Source: Geobacillus vulcani PSS1 | Lineage (GTDB): Bacteria > Bacillota > Bacilli > Bacillales > Anoxybacillaceae | Assembly: GCF_000733845.1 (NCBI RefSeq) | Contig: NZ_JPOI01000001.1 | Location: 3,325,116 to 3,389,115 of the forward strand | Reading direction: 5' to 3' | Length of the DNA: 64,000 nucleotides | Shown: one piece after another, positions 17,979 to 28,800 of the stretch | How positions within the stretch are numbered: the first letter of the stretch is position 1 | How the letters are laid out: each line of letters starts with the position of its first letter | The notes under the pieces: model-generated | The model's input: only the letters and a program-made list of their open reading frames with translations | Databases searched by the model: none | Told to the model about the DNA's origin: nothing | Position numbers and translations under genes: made by a program

Positions 17979-18434
17979 CTAAAAACCGAGCACCGCCTTG
18001 ATGAGCGACGTCGTTTGGCCCCCTGGATAGAGGACATAAAGCAGCCAATAGACGACCACCCCAGTTGAGGCGCTGCCAAACCAAATGATGCTTGTGATCG
18101 GCCCGAGTCGACGATGGCGGGCCCGCTTGTCTTTTAATCCCGTCCAAATGGTGACAAGGCCAAATACGGCGCCAGCCGTCGCTAGAACAATATGGAAAAT
18201 AAGAAACAGCGTATAGTACACTTTGACGCTCTCTGGCCCGCCAAAGCTCGTATTGCCGATAAACAACGTCCGCGACATGTAAATGGTGAAAAACAGCAAC
18301 GCAAACACCGCTGCCGTCAGCATCACTTTTTTATGCGCTTCGATCCGCCTGCGGCTGATCAGATACCATCCATAAGCAACAAGCAAAGCGCTGATCACGA
18401 TGCAGCTCGTGCTGATTGTCGGTAAAACAGCCAT
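17979..18434 (-). CDS. DUF420 family membrane protein (CtaM/YozB type)
   Basis: A 151-residue protein with about four to five membrane helices. It carries the family histidines (IEAHKKVML, FHIVLA, ARHRRLG). DUF420 proteins are assembly factors of haem-copper oxidases; the Staphylococcus member CtaM is needed for the aa3-type oxidase. Its place directly after ctaG supports a role in caa3 oxidase assembly. The ribosome site is GAAAGGGAGAG. Confidence 0.82.
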   Translation of the reverse strand: MAVLPTISTSCIVISALLVAYGWYLISRRRIEAHKKVMLTAAVFALLFFTIYMSRTLFIGNTSFGGPESVKVYYTLFLIFHIVLATAGAVFGLVTIWTGLKDKRARHRRLGPITSIIWFGSASTGVVVYWLLYVLYPGGQTTSLIKAVLGF

Positions 18435-18488
18435 CGCTTCTCTCCCTTTCTTCTTTGTTCATCGTTTGGCGGCCAACCGCGCTTTACT

Positions 18489-19391
18489 TTACAGTTTGGT
18501 CGGCCGCGGCTCCATATCCATGCTTGGCTCTTTCTCCCGCTCCTTCCGATACCATTCGGTGAAAATGAAGAACAGCATCGTCCCGTACACGATTTCCTGG
18601 ATGATTTTCATCAACACTCCACCGAGCTGCTGGTCGTGGAGCGGCGACATCGATAAAAACATTTGCGGTCCAGTCAAATCAAGCGAAGCCAACGTCCCTT
18701 GAGGAACGCATAGAGCAAGGGCAGCCATCCATGCTTTTGGGTCAGTATACGTCGCATAAAGCGGCGTATCGGTAAAAATGATGAGCGCGCAAGCCGGGGT
18801 CAACAGCATGCCGTCAGCGAAAATGTAACCCATTTTTTTTAAACCGGACAACGTTTGCCAATCGGGCAGCTTGTTGACAAGCGGCCACCACATGCAAAAC
18901 GCAGCAACAAAAATAACGGAGGTAACCAACGCATGCAGCCACATATTCATTTTCACAGCGTCAAAAATGAACGGAACGTGATAAAGCGAAAACAAGCCGT
19001 TAAACAGCAGCAACGCCACAATGGGCTTTGTCAACAGCCGAAACACGCGGCGCACCGCTGCAATGGCAAACGCGCGCTCATAAAGCGGCGCCGGAATGCC
19101 TAAAATAAAACATTGCGGCACGATCAAATACAGCACGGCCATTTGCACCATATGGGCGGTGAACGTCAAATGGCCCATCAAATCCAACGGAGACCCTTTG
19201 CATATATAAAGAAGGGCAATCCCGGTCAAAAAATATGCTTTCTGCTTCCCCGAAACGGCATCACCGAGGCCGAAACGCCGCCGCCATGGCCCAGTTATCC
19301 CAATATACAGCCACGCAACCGCCGCCAACACAAGCAAAAAAAACGGACTCCAAAGGGCAACGGGGCCAAACATTTGCAGCGATTGAAACAT
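18489..19391 (-). CDS. ctaG: Cytochrome c oxidase assembly factor CtaG (caa3 type)
   Basis: A 300-residue protein with about seven membrane helices, including the conserved histidines in GHLTFTAHMVQM, SLYHVPF and PLHDQQLGG. In B. subtilis this protein is needed for formation of the copper centre of caa3 oxidase. The ATG at 19391 has AGGAGGGG six bases before it; an ATG two codons upstream is too close to the site. It is separated from ctaF by a terminator, so it may be partly independently expressed. Confidence 0.9.
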   Translation of the reverse strand: MFQSLQMFGPVALWSPFFLLVLAAVAWLYIGITGPWRRRFGLGDAVSGKQKAYFLTGIALLYICKGSPLDLMGHLTFTAHMVQMAVLYLIVPQCFILGIPAPLYERAFAIAAVRRVFRLLTKPIVALLLFNGLFSLYHVPFIFDAVKMNMWLHALVTSVIFVAAFCMWWPLVNKLPDWQTLSGLKKMGYIFADGMLLTPACALIIFTDTPLYATYTDPKAWMAALALCVPQGTLASLDLTGPQMFLSMSPLHDQQLGGVLMKIIQEIVYGTMLFFIFTEWYRKEREKEPSMDMEPRPTKL

Positions 19392-19454
19392 AGACATCCC
19401 CTCCTGCTTTGTCCTTCCTCATTATACTACACGGCGCGGCGACAGTGTTATTGC

Positions 19455-19492
19455 AAAAAAAGGGGAAATCGGCAAACCCCGATCCCCCTTGC
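19455..19492 (-). terminator. Terminator after ctaF
   Basis: The stem AGGGGGATCGG / CCGATTTCCCCT followed by a run of T on the minus strand, immediately after the ctaF stop and before ctaG. Confidence 0.7.
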
Positions 19493-19495
19493 TTT

Positions 19496-19828
19496 TTACC
19501 ACCAAATCACAGTTGTAAACGCCCAAACAAGTAAAAGCATAACCGCCACACCGCCGTAAATAAACATGGCCGGAAACTCGTGGCCTTTATGGCTCATGTG
19601 CATGAAATAATACAGCTGGAAAGCGACTTGCACGGCGGCTAAAAGCAAAATAAACGGAACGACAAACCAATGGGAAAACTCTTCGTACCCAACGGCGGCG
19701 AAAGCGATGAGCGTCAGCAAAATCATCAACACAAAAGCGATCATTTGATGACGCATCTCTTCCGCGTTTTTCCGGCGGCGGTACGCCAGATCGACGCGTT
19801 CATTTCCAGAGTTCGTTTGGTTCGCCAT
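19496..19828 (-). CDS. ctaF: Cytochrome c oxidase subunit IVB (caa3)
   Basis: A 110-residue small subunit with three membrane helices (about residues 28-48, 54-74 and 84-108), and FQLYYFMHMSHKG between helices 2 and 3, typical of CtaF/CyoD-like subunit IV. It begins four bases after the end of ctaE with GGGGTGAAC upstream, and is the last subunit gene of ctaCDEF. Confidence 0.93.
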   Translation of the reverse strand: MANQTNSGNERVDLAYRRRKNAEEMRHQMIAFVLMILLTLIAFAAVGYEEFSHWFVVPFILLLAAVQVAFQLYYFMHMSHKGHEFPAMFIYGGVAVMLLLVWAFTTVIWW

Positions 19829-19832
19829 ACGT

Positions 19833-20453
19833 TCACCCCACCATTCCCATCAAGTATACAACGGTAAAAATGAACACCCAGACGACATCGATGAAGTGCC
19901 AGTAAAGGCTCGCGACGTAAAACTTCGGGGCGTTGTATAAATTCAACCCACGCTTAGCGTTGCGAATCATGAGCGTCAAAATCCAAAGCAATCCGAACGC
20001 GACGTGGCTTCCGTGCGTGCCAACGAGCGTGTAGAACGCTGAAGCGAAAGCGCTGGCTGTAAATTTATGGCCTTCATGCACATATTCGTTGAACTCGTAA
20101 ATTTCCAAGCCCAAAAAGCCGGCGCCAAGCAAAACGGTAATGCCAAACCAGAGCTGCATCTTTTTAAAATCAAAGTTTTTCATATGATAAATGGCATACA
20201 CGCTCGTCAAACTGCTTGTTAGCAGCAACATTGTCGCCATGAACACGACCGGCATTTGGAACAGTTCTTCCGCCGAAGGGCCGCCGTTCGTTTTATCTTT
20301 GAGCGCCAAATAGGTGGCGAAGAGAGAGGCGAACAGCACCGTCTCTCCGCCTAAAAAGAGCCAGAAGCCGAGAAATTTATTTTTCCCTTCAAGGGTGGCG
20401 CGTTCCGGTGCGGCCGGAAACGTCTCGGCCGTCAGTTTTTCCTCTGCATGCAT
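19833..20453 (-). CDS. ctaE: Cytochrome c oxidase subunit III (caa3)
   Basis: A 206-residue subunit with five membrane helices. Family motifs FWLFLGGETVLFASLFATY, TLVGTHGSHVAFGLLWI and YWHFIDVVWVFIFTVVYL are present. Its ATG overlaps the ctaD stop (TGATG), giving translational coupling. Confidence 0.95.
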   Translation of the reverse strand: MHAEEKLTAETFPAAPERATLEGKNKFLGFWLFLGGETVLFASLFATYLALKDKTNGGPSAEELFQMPVVFMATMLLLTSSLTSVYAIYHMKNFDFKKMQLWFGITVLLGAGFLGLEIYEFNEYVHEGHKFTASAFASAFYTLVGTHGSHVAFGLLWILTLMIRNAKRGLNLYNAPKFYVASLYWHFIDVVWVFIFTVVYLMGMVG

Positions 20454-22324
20454 CAGGCGTTCGCCCCCTTCTTCTCAAGTTCAAGCACTTCTTCTTTATG
20501 GATGTGGAAGCCGTGGTCATCGATCACCGAGCGCAAGAACATCGAACCGAGCGTAATGAGCAGGCCGAGAATGCCAACCGGCAACCCCCATCCGGCATCG
20601 TTATGATACGTGAAGCCGAAGGCGGCGACAAACAAACCAAATGCCATGACAAACGGCAAAAACGACGAATTCGGCATATGGATGTCGCCAAGCGGTTCGG
20701 CTGGCGTCAGTTCTTTTTTGCCTTCCATTTTTTCGAGCCAGAAAGCGTCCAAGCCGCGGACAAGCGGGGTTTGCGCAAAGTTGTACACCGGCGGCGGCGA
20801 AGCGATCGCCCATTCGAGCGTACGGCCGTCGCCCCACGCATCGCCCGGCACTTTTTCCCCTTTTACCGTGGTGATCACGACGTTAATGAGCAAAATGACC
20901 GTTGCCGCGGCCATAAAGAACGCCCCGATCGTGCTGACAAAGTTTCCTGTCTCCCACCCTTGGTTTGGCAAGTACGTGAACACGCGGCGCGGCATCCCCG
21001 TCAAACCAAGGAAGTGCTGAATAAAGAACGTTAAATGGAAACCGATAAAGAACAACCAGAATGTAATTTTGCCAAGCGTTTCGTTCAACATGCGGCCAAA
21101 CATTTTCGGCCACCAGTAATGTGTGCCCGCGAGCAAAGCGAACACAACCCCGCCGACGATAACATAATGGAAGTGCGCAACGACAAAATAGCTGTCATGG
21201 TATTGATAGTCCGCCGCCGCCGATGCCAGCATCACGCCGGTGACCCCGCCCATGACAAACGACGGGATGAAAGCGACCGCATAATGCATCGGCGTTGTGA
21301 ACTTGATGCTTCCGCCCCACATCGTAAACAGCCAGTTGAAAATTTTGACTCCTGTCGGAACGGCGATCGTCATCGTCGCGACGGCAAAGATGGCGTTTGC
21401 AATCGGCCCCATCCCGACGGTGAACATGTGGTGCGCCCATACCATGAACCCCAAGAAAGCAATAAGCACCGTCGCAAACACCATTGACGAATAACCGAAT
21501 AGGCGTTTGCGCGAGAACGTCGCGAAAATTTCCGAGAAAATGCCGAACGCCGGCAAGACAAGGATGTATACTTCCGGATGGCCGAACACCCAGAACAAGT
21601 GCTCCCAGATGATCGTATTGCCGCCGGCAGCTGGATTGTAGAAGTTACCGCCAAACAGCCGGTCCATCATCATGAAAATCAAGCCAACCGTCAACGGCGG
21701 AAACGCAAACAAGATGAGCGCCGAAGTCACAAACGTCGCCCATGTGAACATCGGCATGCGCATAAACGTCATGCCCGGAGCGCGCATGTTGATGATCGTC
21801 ACCAGAAAGTTAATGGCACCCATGATCGTTCCGAAACCGGAAATTTGCAACCCGAGCGTATAAAAGTCGATGCCATGATGCGCTTTCGAGTCAAGCGATA
21901 GCGACGCATACGACGTCCAACCAGCGTCCGGCGCGCCTCCCAAAAACCATGAACAGTTCAAAAACAAACCGCCGAAGAAAAACATCCAGAATCCAAGGGC
22001 GTTCAAAAACGGAAACGCGACGTCGCGCGCGCCGATCTGCAGCGGCACAACTGCGTTCATAAAGGCGAAAATAAGCGGCATGGCAGCCAAGAAAATCATC
22101 GTCGTTCCATGCATCGTCAACACTTCGTTATACAAGCCGCCGACAAGAAAATCGTTGTTCGGCTTGGCGAGCTGAATGCGGATGAACAACGCCTCAAGTC
22201 CGCCGAGCAGGAAGAAAAACCCGCCGGAAATCAAGTACAGATGGGCGATTTTTTTATGGTCGACCGTTGTCAAATAATCCCATAAAACGGCGCCGACACC
22301 CTTTTTGCGCGCGATCGTACTCAC
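20453..22324 (-). CDS. ctaD: Cytochrome c oxidase subunit I (caa3)
   Basis: A 623-residue catalytic subunit that holds haem a, haem a3 and copper B and pumps protons. Visible sites include the haem a His in LTMHGTTMIF, the Cu-B motif FWVFGHPEVYILVLP (with the His-Tyr pair), WAHHMFTVGM with the His-His pair, and HFHYVIVGG for haem a3 and a. The C-terminal extension with two extra helices is usual for Bacillus CtaD. It starts at GTG after AAGGAGG. Confidence 0.97.
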   Translation of the reverse strand: MSTIARKKGVGAVLWDYLTTVDHKKIAHLYLISGGFFFLLGGLEALFIRIQLAKPNNDFLVGGLYNEVLTMHGTTMIFLAAMPLIFAFMNAVVPLQIGARDVAFPFLNALGFWMFFFGGLFLNCSWFLGGAPDAGWTSYASLSLDSKAHHGIDFYTLGLQISGFGTIMGAINFLVTIINMRAPGMTFMRMPMFTWATFVTSALILFAFPPLTVGLIFMMMDRLFGGNFYNPAAGGNTIIWEHLFWVFGHPEVYILVLPAFGIFSEIFATFSRKRLFGYSSMVFATVLIAFLGFMVWAHHMFTVGMGPIANAIFAVATMTIAVPTGVKIFNWLFTMWGGSIKFTTPMHYAVAFIPSFVMGGVTGVMLASAAADYQYHDSYFVVAHFHYVIVGGVVFALLAGTHYWWPKMFGRMLNETLGKITFWLFFIGFHLTFFIQHFLGLTGMPRRVFTYLPNQGWETGNFVSTIGAFFMAAATVILLINVVITTVKGEKVPGDAWGDGRTLEWAIASPPPVYNFAQTPLVRGLDAFWLEKMEGKKELTPAEPLGDIHMPNSSFLPFVMAFGLFVAAFGFTYHNDAGWGLPVGILGLLITLGSMFLRSVIDDHGFHIHKEEVLELEKKGANA

Positions 22325-22346
22325 GGTGAAACCTCCTTTTCATGCT

Positions 22347-23417
22347 TTATTCCACTTTTAAGCTCATCAAGTATTTCGTCAATGCATCAATTTGCTCTTC
22401 CGTCAAGTGGCCATATGTACCCGCCATTTTATTTCCAGGCTTCACGCTATTCGGGTCTCTCAACCATTTTTTCAGATTTTCTTCGTTATGCTCCAAAATA
22501 CCGGCGATTCGTTCGCGATCGCCAAAGTTCGCCAAGTTCGGCGCTGTGCGCGCTTGCACCGGACGCTTGTCCACAGGCGTCACCGCATGGCAGCCAATAC
22601 AGCTTTTGTTGAAAATCGCTTCCCCTTCTTTGGCGACCGGGTCGGTGACAACCGGTTTTTTCGCGTTTTGCATCTTTTTCACCCAGGCGTCAAACTGGTC
22701 GCGCGGCAATGGTCGAACTTTAAAGTCCATCAGCGCATGGGATGGACCGCAAAGCTCCGCACATTTGCCGTAAAAGACACCGCCGGCTTTATCGGTCGCT
22801 TTTTGGTCAAAAACAAGCCAAAATTGGTTTTTGTTGTCGGTGTTTGTGTCCATTTTGCCGCCGACCGCCGGAATCCAGAACGAGTGTTTGACATCCGACG
22901 CAATCAAGTTGAAATACACTTTTTCATTCGTCGGCACGACCAAGTCTTGGCTCGTGATAATGCCATAATCCGGATATTCAAACTCCCACCAGTATTGGTT
23001 GGCGCGAACATTGACGATAACTGTATCCTTATCGCGGTTTTTGTCGTTCATCGCCTTGACATCAGCCAGTTTAAACGTGGTCGATACTGTCGGCACCGCC
23101 AAAATGAGCAAGAGAATGATCGGAATGACAGTCCAAATAATTTCCAGCTTGTGGTTTCCTTCCACTTGTTTCGGAATCTTCTTCTCTTCCCCCTGGCGCC
23201 GCCGAAAGCGGATGACAACGTAAACGAAGATGATCGCCACGACAACAATGACGAGCACCATGATCGATGTGCTCAACAACATGAGCGAATACTGCATGTC
23301 CGCCACTTCACCGGCAGGCTGGAGCGTCGATAAAAACGGCTTGCCGCAGCCGGCGAGCAACAGCGCCATCATCCCAAACAGGGAAAATAAGCGCCAGTTA
23401 CGCAGCCCTTTCTTCAT
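22347..23417 (-). CDS. ctaC: Cytochrome c oxidase subunit II with fused cytochrome c (caa3)
   Basis: A 356-residue lipoprotein. Its signal ends in the lipobox LLAGC (Cys24), then come two membrane helices, a cupredoxin domain with the CuA site (HSFWIP, then CAELCGPSHALM) and a C-terminal cytochrome c domain with CIGCH and a Met ligand near NKMAG. This fused subunit defines the caa3 oxidase, which takes electrons through its own cytochrome c. The ribosome site (AGAGGGG) is rather far from the ATG. Confidence 0.96.
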   Translation of the reverse strand: MKKGLRNWRLFSLFGMMALLLAGCGKPFLSTLQPAGEVADMQYSLMLLSTSIMVLVIVVVAIIFVYVVIRFRRRQGEEKKIPKQVEGNHKLEIIWTVIPIILLLILAVPTVSTTFKLADVKAMNDKNRDKDTVIVNVRANQYWWEFEYPDYGIITSQDLVVPTNEKVYFNLIASDVKHSFWIPAVGGKMDTNTDNKNQFWLVFDQKATDKAGGVFYGKCAELCGPSHALMDFKVRPLPRDQFDAWVKKMQNAKKPVVTDPVAKEGEAIFNKSCIGCHAVTPVDKRPVQARTAPNLANFGDRERIAGILEHNEENLKKWLRDPNSVKPGNKMAGTYGHLTEEQIDALTKYLMSLKVE

Positions 23418-23458
23418 AGCCTAATCAAACCCCTCTTTCTTTGATGGATAAATGTATA

Positions 23459-23486
23459 TAAATTCTTTCACTAAAGAAAGAATTTT
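23459..23486 (-). terminator. Weak hairpin terminator after ctaB
   Basis: A/T-rich stem AAATTCTTTC / GAAAGAATTT with a 6-base loop, then TTTAT-like bases, between the ctaB stop and ctaC. It may lower read-through into ctaC. Confidence 0.45.
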
Positions 23487-23494
23487 ATCTTAAT

Positions 23495-24424
23495 TCACCA
23501 AAGCGTCGCGATGACCATCGCCACGAACAAAATCGTCAAATAGTTGAGCGAATAGACGAACATCCACTTCGCCCATTTGAGGTCATCTTTCATTTTCAAG
23601 CCCACCAATCCCAACAGCAGCCACCCGACATTGAGCAACGTGGCTACCGTTAAAAACGGCACACCGAGCGAAAACAAGTAAAACGGCAACGGCAGCAAAC
23701 ATGCCACCCAAACAATAATTTGCCGCTTCGTCATGGCAAACCCATGGACAACCGGCAGCATCGGGATGCCGGCAGCTCGGTATTCCTCACACCGCCTCAT
23801 GGCCAACGCCAAAAAGTGCGGCGGCTGCCATAAGAACATAATTAAAAATAAAATAAGCGGAACAACATGAAAATCCGGGTCGACCGCCGTCCAGCCGATG
23901 ACCGGCGGCACAGCGCCGGAAATGCTGCCGACAACGGTGTTGATCGTATAATGGCGCTTCGTCCAAAGCGTGTATAAGAAGACATACGTCACCACACCGA
24001 TCAATCCGACGACTGCAGCCGTAACCGTTGTCATAAGCAGGCTCATCTCACCGATCACGACAAGCGCCGCCCCAAGCCAAAGCACCCGCCGTGGATCCAT
24101 TGTCCCGGTGACGGTCGGGCGCACTTTCGTCCGCTCCATATATTGGTCGATGTCGCGGTCAATATAGTTGTTGATGGCGCATGAGCCAGCAATGACAAGC
24201 GCCGCTCCAAACAGCGTGAAAAAGACAAGATGCAAGTTTTCCAAAAAGTGCTCCCCGGTAAAATAAAACGCCAGCCACATTCCGGCGAATGTCGTAATTA
24301 AATTCGAATTGACGATTCCGATTTTGATAACAGACGACAGCTCTTTCCATATCGCCTTCACGCTCGCCTGCGGACGATGCCCCGCATCGGCTGCGGCTTG
24401 ATGCACCGCTTTCAAATCGGCCAT
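23495..24424 (-). CDS. ctaB: Protohaem IX farnesyltransferase (haem O synthase)
   Basis: A 309-residue UbiA-family prenyltransferase with about nine membrane helices. The Mg-pyrophosphate motif [15 protein letters not shown] and the second Asp-rich loop (DPDFHVVPL) are present. It converts haem B to haem O for the oxidase. The ATG giving [11 protein letters not shown] has GAGGAGGAAC upstream; an open frame of 26 more codons precedes it but is not expected. It is divergent from ctaA, which acts next. Confidence 0.93.
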   Translation of the reverse strand: MADLKAVHQAAADAGHRPQASVKAIWKELSSVIKIGIVNSNLITTFAGMWLAFYFTGEHFLENLHLVFFTLFGAALVIAGSCAINNYIDRDIDQYMERTKVRPTVTGTMDPRRVLWLGAALVVIGEMSLLMTTVTAAVVGLIGVVTYVFLYTLWTKRHYTINTVVGSISGAVPPVIGWTAVDPDFHVVPLILFLIMFLWQPPHFLALAMRRCEEYRAAGIPMLPVVHGFAMTKRQIIVWVACLLPLPFYLFSLGVPFLTVATLLNVGWLLLGLVGLKMKDDLKWAKWMFVYSLNYLTILFVAMVIATLW

Positions 24425-24804
24425 GTCTCCTGTTCCTCCTCGCTGCGCCGCTCCTTGCCCGGCCGGCGCCGTGATGTTGCCTGAAATTCTTTCCAACGCC
24501 AAATAGTAAAAACGGGCTGTTTCCTCTTTATATTAAATCACATTTTTTTCTCATCATGTGAATTTTTTTTGAATAATTTGTGTCAAATTTTTGAATCCGT
24601 ACACGCCGACCGGCTTATCCGCCCGTCCCATTAATATTTCTAGCAAACTTAATCGACTTATTCAATATGCAAACGCCATTTTGTGTTTCCGGCCGCCATC
24701 GTGTAAAATAGATTTGGCTTAGCAGCACGGTTGGCTGCAATAAAATCCATCACTTTACTAATATGGACAAAATCCCAATTTCTCAATACAAGAAGGTGAA
24801 GATT
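24425..24804. promoter_or_regulatory. ctaB / ctaA divergent regulatory region
   Basis: A 380-base A/T-rich spacer without a gene. For ctaA, TTGTGT at 24681-24686, a 17-base spacer and TAAAAT at 24704-24709 form a fair sigma-A promoter. Near ctaB there is an inverted repeat AATCACAT...ATGTGAATT around 24537-24566 that could be an operator. In B. subtilis this region is controlled by ResD and CcpA, but I could not assign specific sites here. Confidence 0.5.
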
Positions 24805-25758
24805 TTGCAACGTTCACTGAAATGGTTTGCCTCGGCAACCACGTTGGCGATGCTGTTTGTCCTGATCGGCGGGGCGCTCGTGACCAAAACCGGCTCCGGC
24901 ATGGGGTGCGGCCGATCATGGCCGCTGTGCAACGGCCAATGGGTGCCTGACCACATCACACCCGAACTCGTCATTGAGTTGAGCCACCGCCTCATCTCCG
25001 GGCTTGCCGGCATCATGGTGCTCATCCTTTCGATCTGGGCGTGGAGAGCCATTGGCCATGTGCGGGAAACGAAGTTTTTGGCTGTCCTATCGTTTGTCTT
25101 TCTCGTCTTGCAAGGGCTGATCGGCGCCGCCGCGGTTGTGTGGGGGCAGTCCGATTTCGTCCTCGCCTTGCATTTCGGCATTTCGCTCATTTCGTTTGCT
25201 GCTGTGCTGCTGTTGACGCTATTGATTTTTGAAATTGACAAAACGTTTTCCGCCGCTTCGCTTTCCCTTGACGGCAAAATGCGGTTTCATATTTATGGCA
25301 TCATCATTTACTCGTACATCGTCGTCTACACCGGGGCGGTGGTGCGCCATACGAACGCCAGCCTCGCTTGTCCGAGCTGGCCGCTGTGCGCGAAAACGCG
25401 CATCTTCCCGGTTCAATTTCATGAATGGGTGCAGATGGGCCATCGGTTGGCTGCTGCCGTCATCGTCATTTGGATCGCCGCCGCCGCGATCCATGCCGTG
25501 CGCCATTATCGCGAGCAGCCGGTCATCTACTACGGGTGGCTGATCGCCCTTTTTCTCGTGCTCGCGCAAATGACGACTGGAGCGCTTGTCGTGTTTACGC
25601 AGCTGAATTTATACATTGCCTTGGCACATGCCTTTTTCATTTCCTGCCTGTTCGGTGTGCTCAGCTATTTATTGCTTTTGGCGCTCCGCACCCGCCGCGC
25701 GCCGGTAAAAGCCGCCGACCATTCAGCGCGGGAAGCGGCGCCGGCCACGTTGAAATGA
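24805..25758 (+). CDS. ctaA: Haem A synthase
   Basis: A 317-residue protein with eight membrane helices that oxidises the haem O methyl group to give haem A. It has the two pseudo-repeats with haem-ligand histidines ([30 protein letters not shown]) and both conserved Cys pairs (CGRSWPLC and CPSWPLC). TTG at 24805 ([10 protein letters not shown]) fits the family length and has GAAGGTGA upstream; ATG at 24763 would add 14 residues without a ribosome site. Confidence 0.9.
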   Translation: MQRSLKWFASATTLAMLFVLIGGALVTKTGSGMGCGRSWPLCNGQWVPDHITPELVIELSHRLISGLAGIMVLILSIWAWRAIGHVRETKFLAVLSFVFLVLQGLIGAAAVVWGQSDFVLALHFGISLISFAAVLLLTLLIFEIDKTFSAASLSLDGKMRFHIYGIIIYSYIVVYTGAVVRHTNASLACPSWPLCAKTRIFPVQFHEWVQMGHRLAAAVIVIWIAAAAIHAVRHYREQPVIYYGWLIALFLVLAQMTTGALVVFTQLNLYIALAHAFFISCLFGVLSYLLLLALRTRRAPVKAADHSAREAAPATLK

Positions 25759-25780
25759 CGTTCGTCGGTCCGCAAACCAA

Positions 25781-25816
25781 AAGGGATGCCCGCAAAAACG
25801 TGGGCATCCCTTTTTT
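25781..25816. terminator. Bidirectional terminator between ctaA and pyc
   Basis: Stem GGGATGCCCGC / GTGGGCATCCC with A-rich loop, with A and T runs on both sides, fitting both convergent genes. Confidence 0.88.
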
Positions 25817-25833
25817 GTGCGGTACAGACCGTT

Positions 25834-28800
25834 TCATTTGGACAGCTCGATCAGCAAATCCCCCGCTTGAATGGCGTCGCCGCTTTTGACGTAAATGTCT
25901 TTGACAATGCCGGCAAACGGCGCCTGCACCGTCGTTTCCATCTTCATCGCTTCCGTGACCATTAAATGGTCGCCTTTGTCGACTTTTTCCCCTTTCTCCA
26001 CGAGCACTTTCACCACCGTGCCCGGCATGGTTGCGGCAATGTGGTTCGGATTCGTCCGATCGGCCTTGATGCGCTCAGCGACGGCCGCTTTGATGCTTTC
26101 ATCGCGGATGATGACTTCGCGCGGCTGGCCGTTCAGCTCGAAGTAAACGACGCGCGTGCCGTCCGCCTGCGGCTGGCCGATCGACACCAGCTTGACAATG
26201 AGCGTTTTGCCGCGCTCGATCTCCACTTCGATCTCCTCGCCAAGGCGCATGCCATACAGGAACGTCGGCGTATCAAGCACCGAAATGTCGCCGTATTTTT
26301 CCACCGTTTCGGCATATTCCAAAAACACTTTCGGATAAAGCGCATAGGCAATGGCGTCAAAGTCGGTCACTTCGCGGCCAAGTTTGTCGTACAGCTCCCG
26401 CTTGATTTGCTCGAAATCAACCGGCTCAAGCAGCTCGCCCGGACGAACGGTGATCGGTTCGCGCCCTTTCAAAATAATGCGCTGCAACTCTTTCGGGAAT
26501 CCACCGTGCGGCTGGCCTAAATAGCCTTCGAAAAACTCAACGACCGAGTCCGGGAAATTGAGCGTTTCGCCGCGTTCAAAAATGTCTTGCTCCGTCAAAT
26601 TGTTTTGCACCATGTAAAGCGCCATATCGCCGACAACTTTCGATGACGGCGTCACTTTGACGATGTCGCCGAACAAGTCGTTGACGCGGCGATACATTTC
26701 TTTCACTTCATCCCACCGATCGCCGAGGCCGACCGCTTTTGCCTGCTGCTGCAGGTTGCTGTACTGGCCGCCTGGCATCTCATGCATGTATACTTCCGTA
26801 TGCGGGGCGTTCATGCCGCTTTCAAACTCTTGGTAAAACTTGCGCACGTCTTCCCAATAGCGGGCCAACTGCTCCAAGCCGTAAATATCGACCTCCGGCG
26901 CCCGCTCCGTTCCTTCAAGCGCATAGTAGAGCGTATTGGCGCTCGGCTGTGACGTCAAGCCGGCCATCGAGCTGACGGCGACATCGACGATATCGACGCC
27001 GGCTTCGATCGCTTTGGCGTACGTATAAATGCCGTTGCCGCTCGTGTCATGCGTATGCAAATGGATCGGAATGTCGACCGTTTCCTTGAGCGCGGAAATG
27101 AGCACGTACGCCGCCTGCGGCTTCAGAAGGCCAGCCATATCCTTAATGCCTAAAATGTGCGCTCCGGCTTGCTCGAGCTCTTTCGCCAACGCTTTGTAAT
27201 AATCCAAATTGTACTTCGGCCGGTTCGGGTCCAAAATATCGCCCGTATAGCAAATCGCCGCCTCGGCGATTTTGCCGCTTTGCCGGACGGCATCGATCGC
27301 CACCGTCATTCCTTTCACCCAGTTTAGGCTGTCGAAAATGCGGAACACATCGATGCCGGCCTGCGCTGATTTGTCGACGAACTCGCGGATGACGTTGTCG
27401 GGATAGTTTTTATACCCGACGGCGTTGGCCGAGCGGAGCAGCATCTGGAACAACACGTTCGGGATGCGCTCGCGCAGCTTGAGCAGCCGATCCCATGGAT
27501 CTTCTTTCAAAAAACGATACGCCACGTCGAACGTCGCCCCGCCCCACATCTCAAGCGAGAATAAGTTGGGCAGCAAACGCGCCGTTGGCTCAGCGATCCG
27601 CAACAAGTCGATCGTGCGGACGCGCGTCGCGAGCAGCGACTGATGAGCATCGCGGAACGTCGTATCGGTGAGCAATACACGCGGCTGTTCTTGAATCCAG
27701 CGAACAAGCCCTTCAGGTCCGCGTTCATCCAAAATTTGCTTCGTTCCCGCTGGGATCGGCTCCGTTTGGCTCACCTTCGGCACGCGCGGTTTGTCAAACA
27801 CCGGCTTTTTCTTTTTGCCGATGCCAGGGAAGCCGTTGACCGTCACGGTGCCGATGTACGTCAGCATTTTCGTCCCGCGGTCTTTTCGGCGCGGGAATAC
27901 AAACAATTCCGGCGTCGTATCGATAAATGACGTATCGTATTCCCCGGACAAAAACTTCGGATGCTGCACGACGTTTTCCAAAAACGGAATGTTCGTTTTA
28001 ATGCCGCGAATGCGGAATTCGCGCAAGTTGCGCAGCATTTTTCTCGCCGCCTGCTCAAACGTCAACGCCCATGTCGACACTTTGACGAGCAGCGAATCGT
28101 AATACGGCGTAATGACCGCCCCTTGGAAGCCATTGCCGGCGTCCAAGCGCACACCGAAGCCCCCGCCGGAACGATACGCCATAATTTTTCCCGTATCCGG
28201 CATAAAGTTGTTGAGCGGATCTTCGGTCGTCACCCGCGATTGAATGGCATAGCCGTTGATGCGGATGTCCTCCTGCTTTGGAATGCCGACTTCCGGGCTG
28301 TGGAGCGAAAAGCCGTCGGCGATTAAAATTTGCGACTGTACGATGTCAATCCCGGTGATCATTTCGGTGATCGTATGCTCAACTTGAATGCGCGGGTTGA
28401 CTTCGATGAAATAAAACTCGTCGCCCGAAACGAGAAACTCGACCGTGCCGGCGTTGACGTAGCCGACGCTTTTCATCAGCTGCACCGCCGCCTCGCAAAT
28501 GCGCTCGCGCAGCTCGTCCGACAACGAGACGCTCGGCGCGACCTCAACGACTTTTTGATGGCGGCGCTGCACCGAGCAGTCGCGTTCATAAAGGTGAACG
28601 ATGTTTCCTTCGTGGTCGCCCAAAATTTGCACTTCAATGTGCTTCGGCTTTTCGATCAGCTTTTCAACATAAACGTCATCGCTGCCAAACGCTGCTTTCG
28701 CTTCCGACTTGGCCCGCTCAAACGCTTCCTTTACTTCCGACTTCGAGCGGACGATGCGCATGCCCCGGCCGCCGCCGCCAAGCGCCGCTTTAATGATGAT

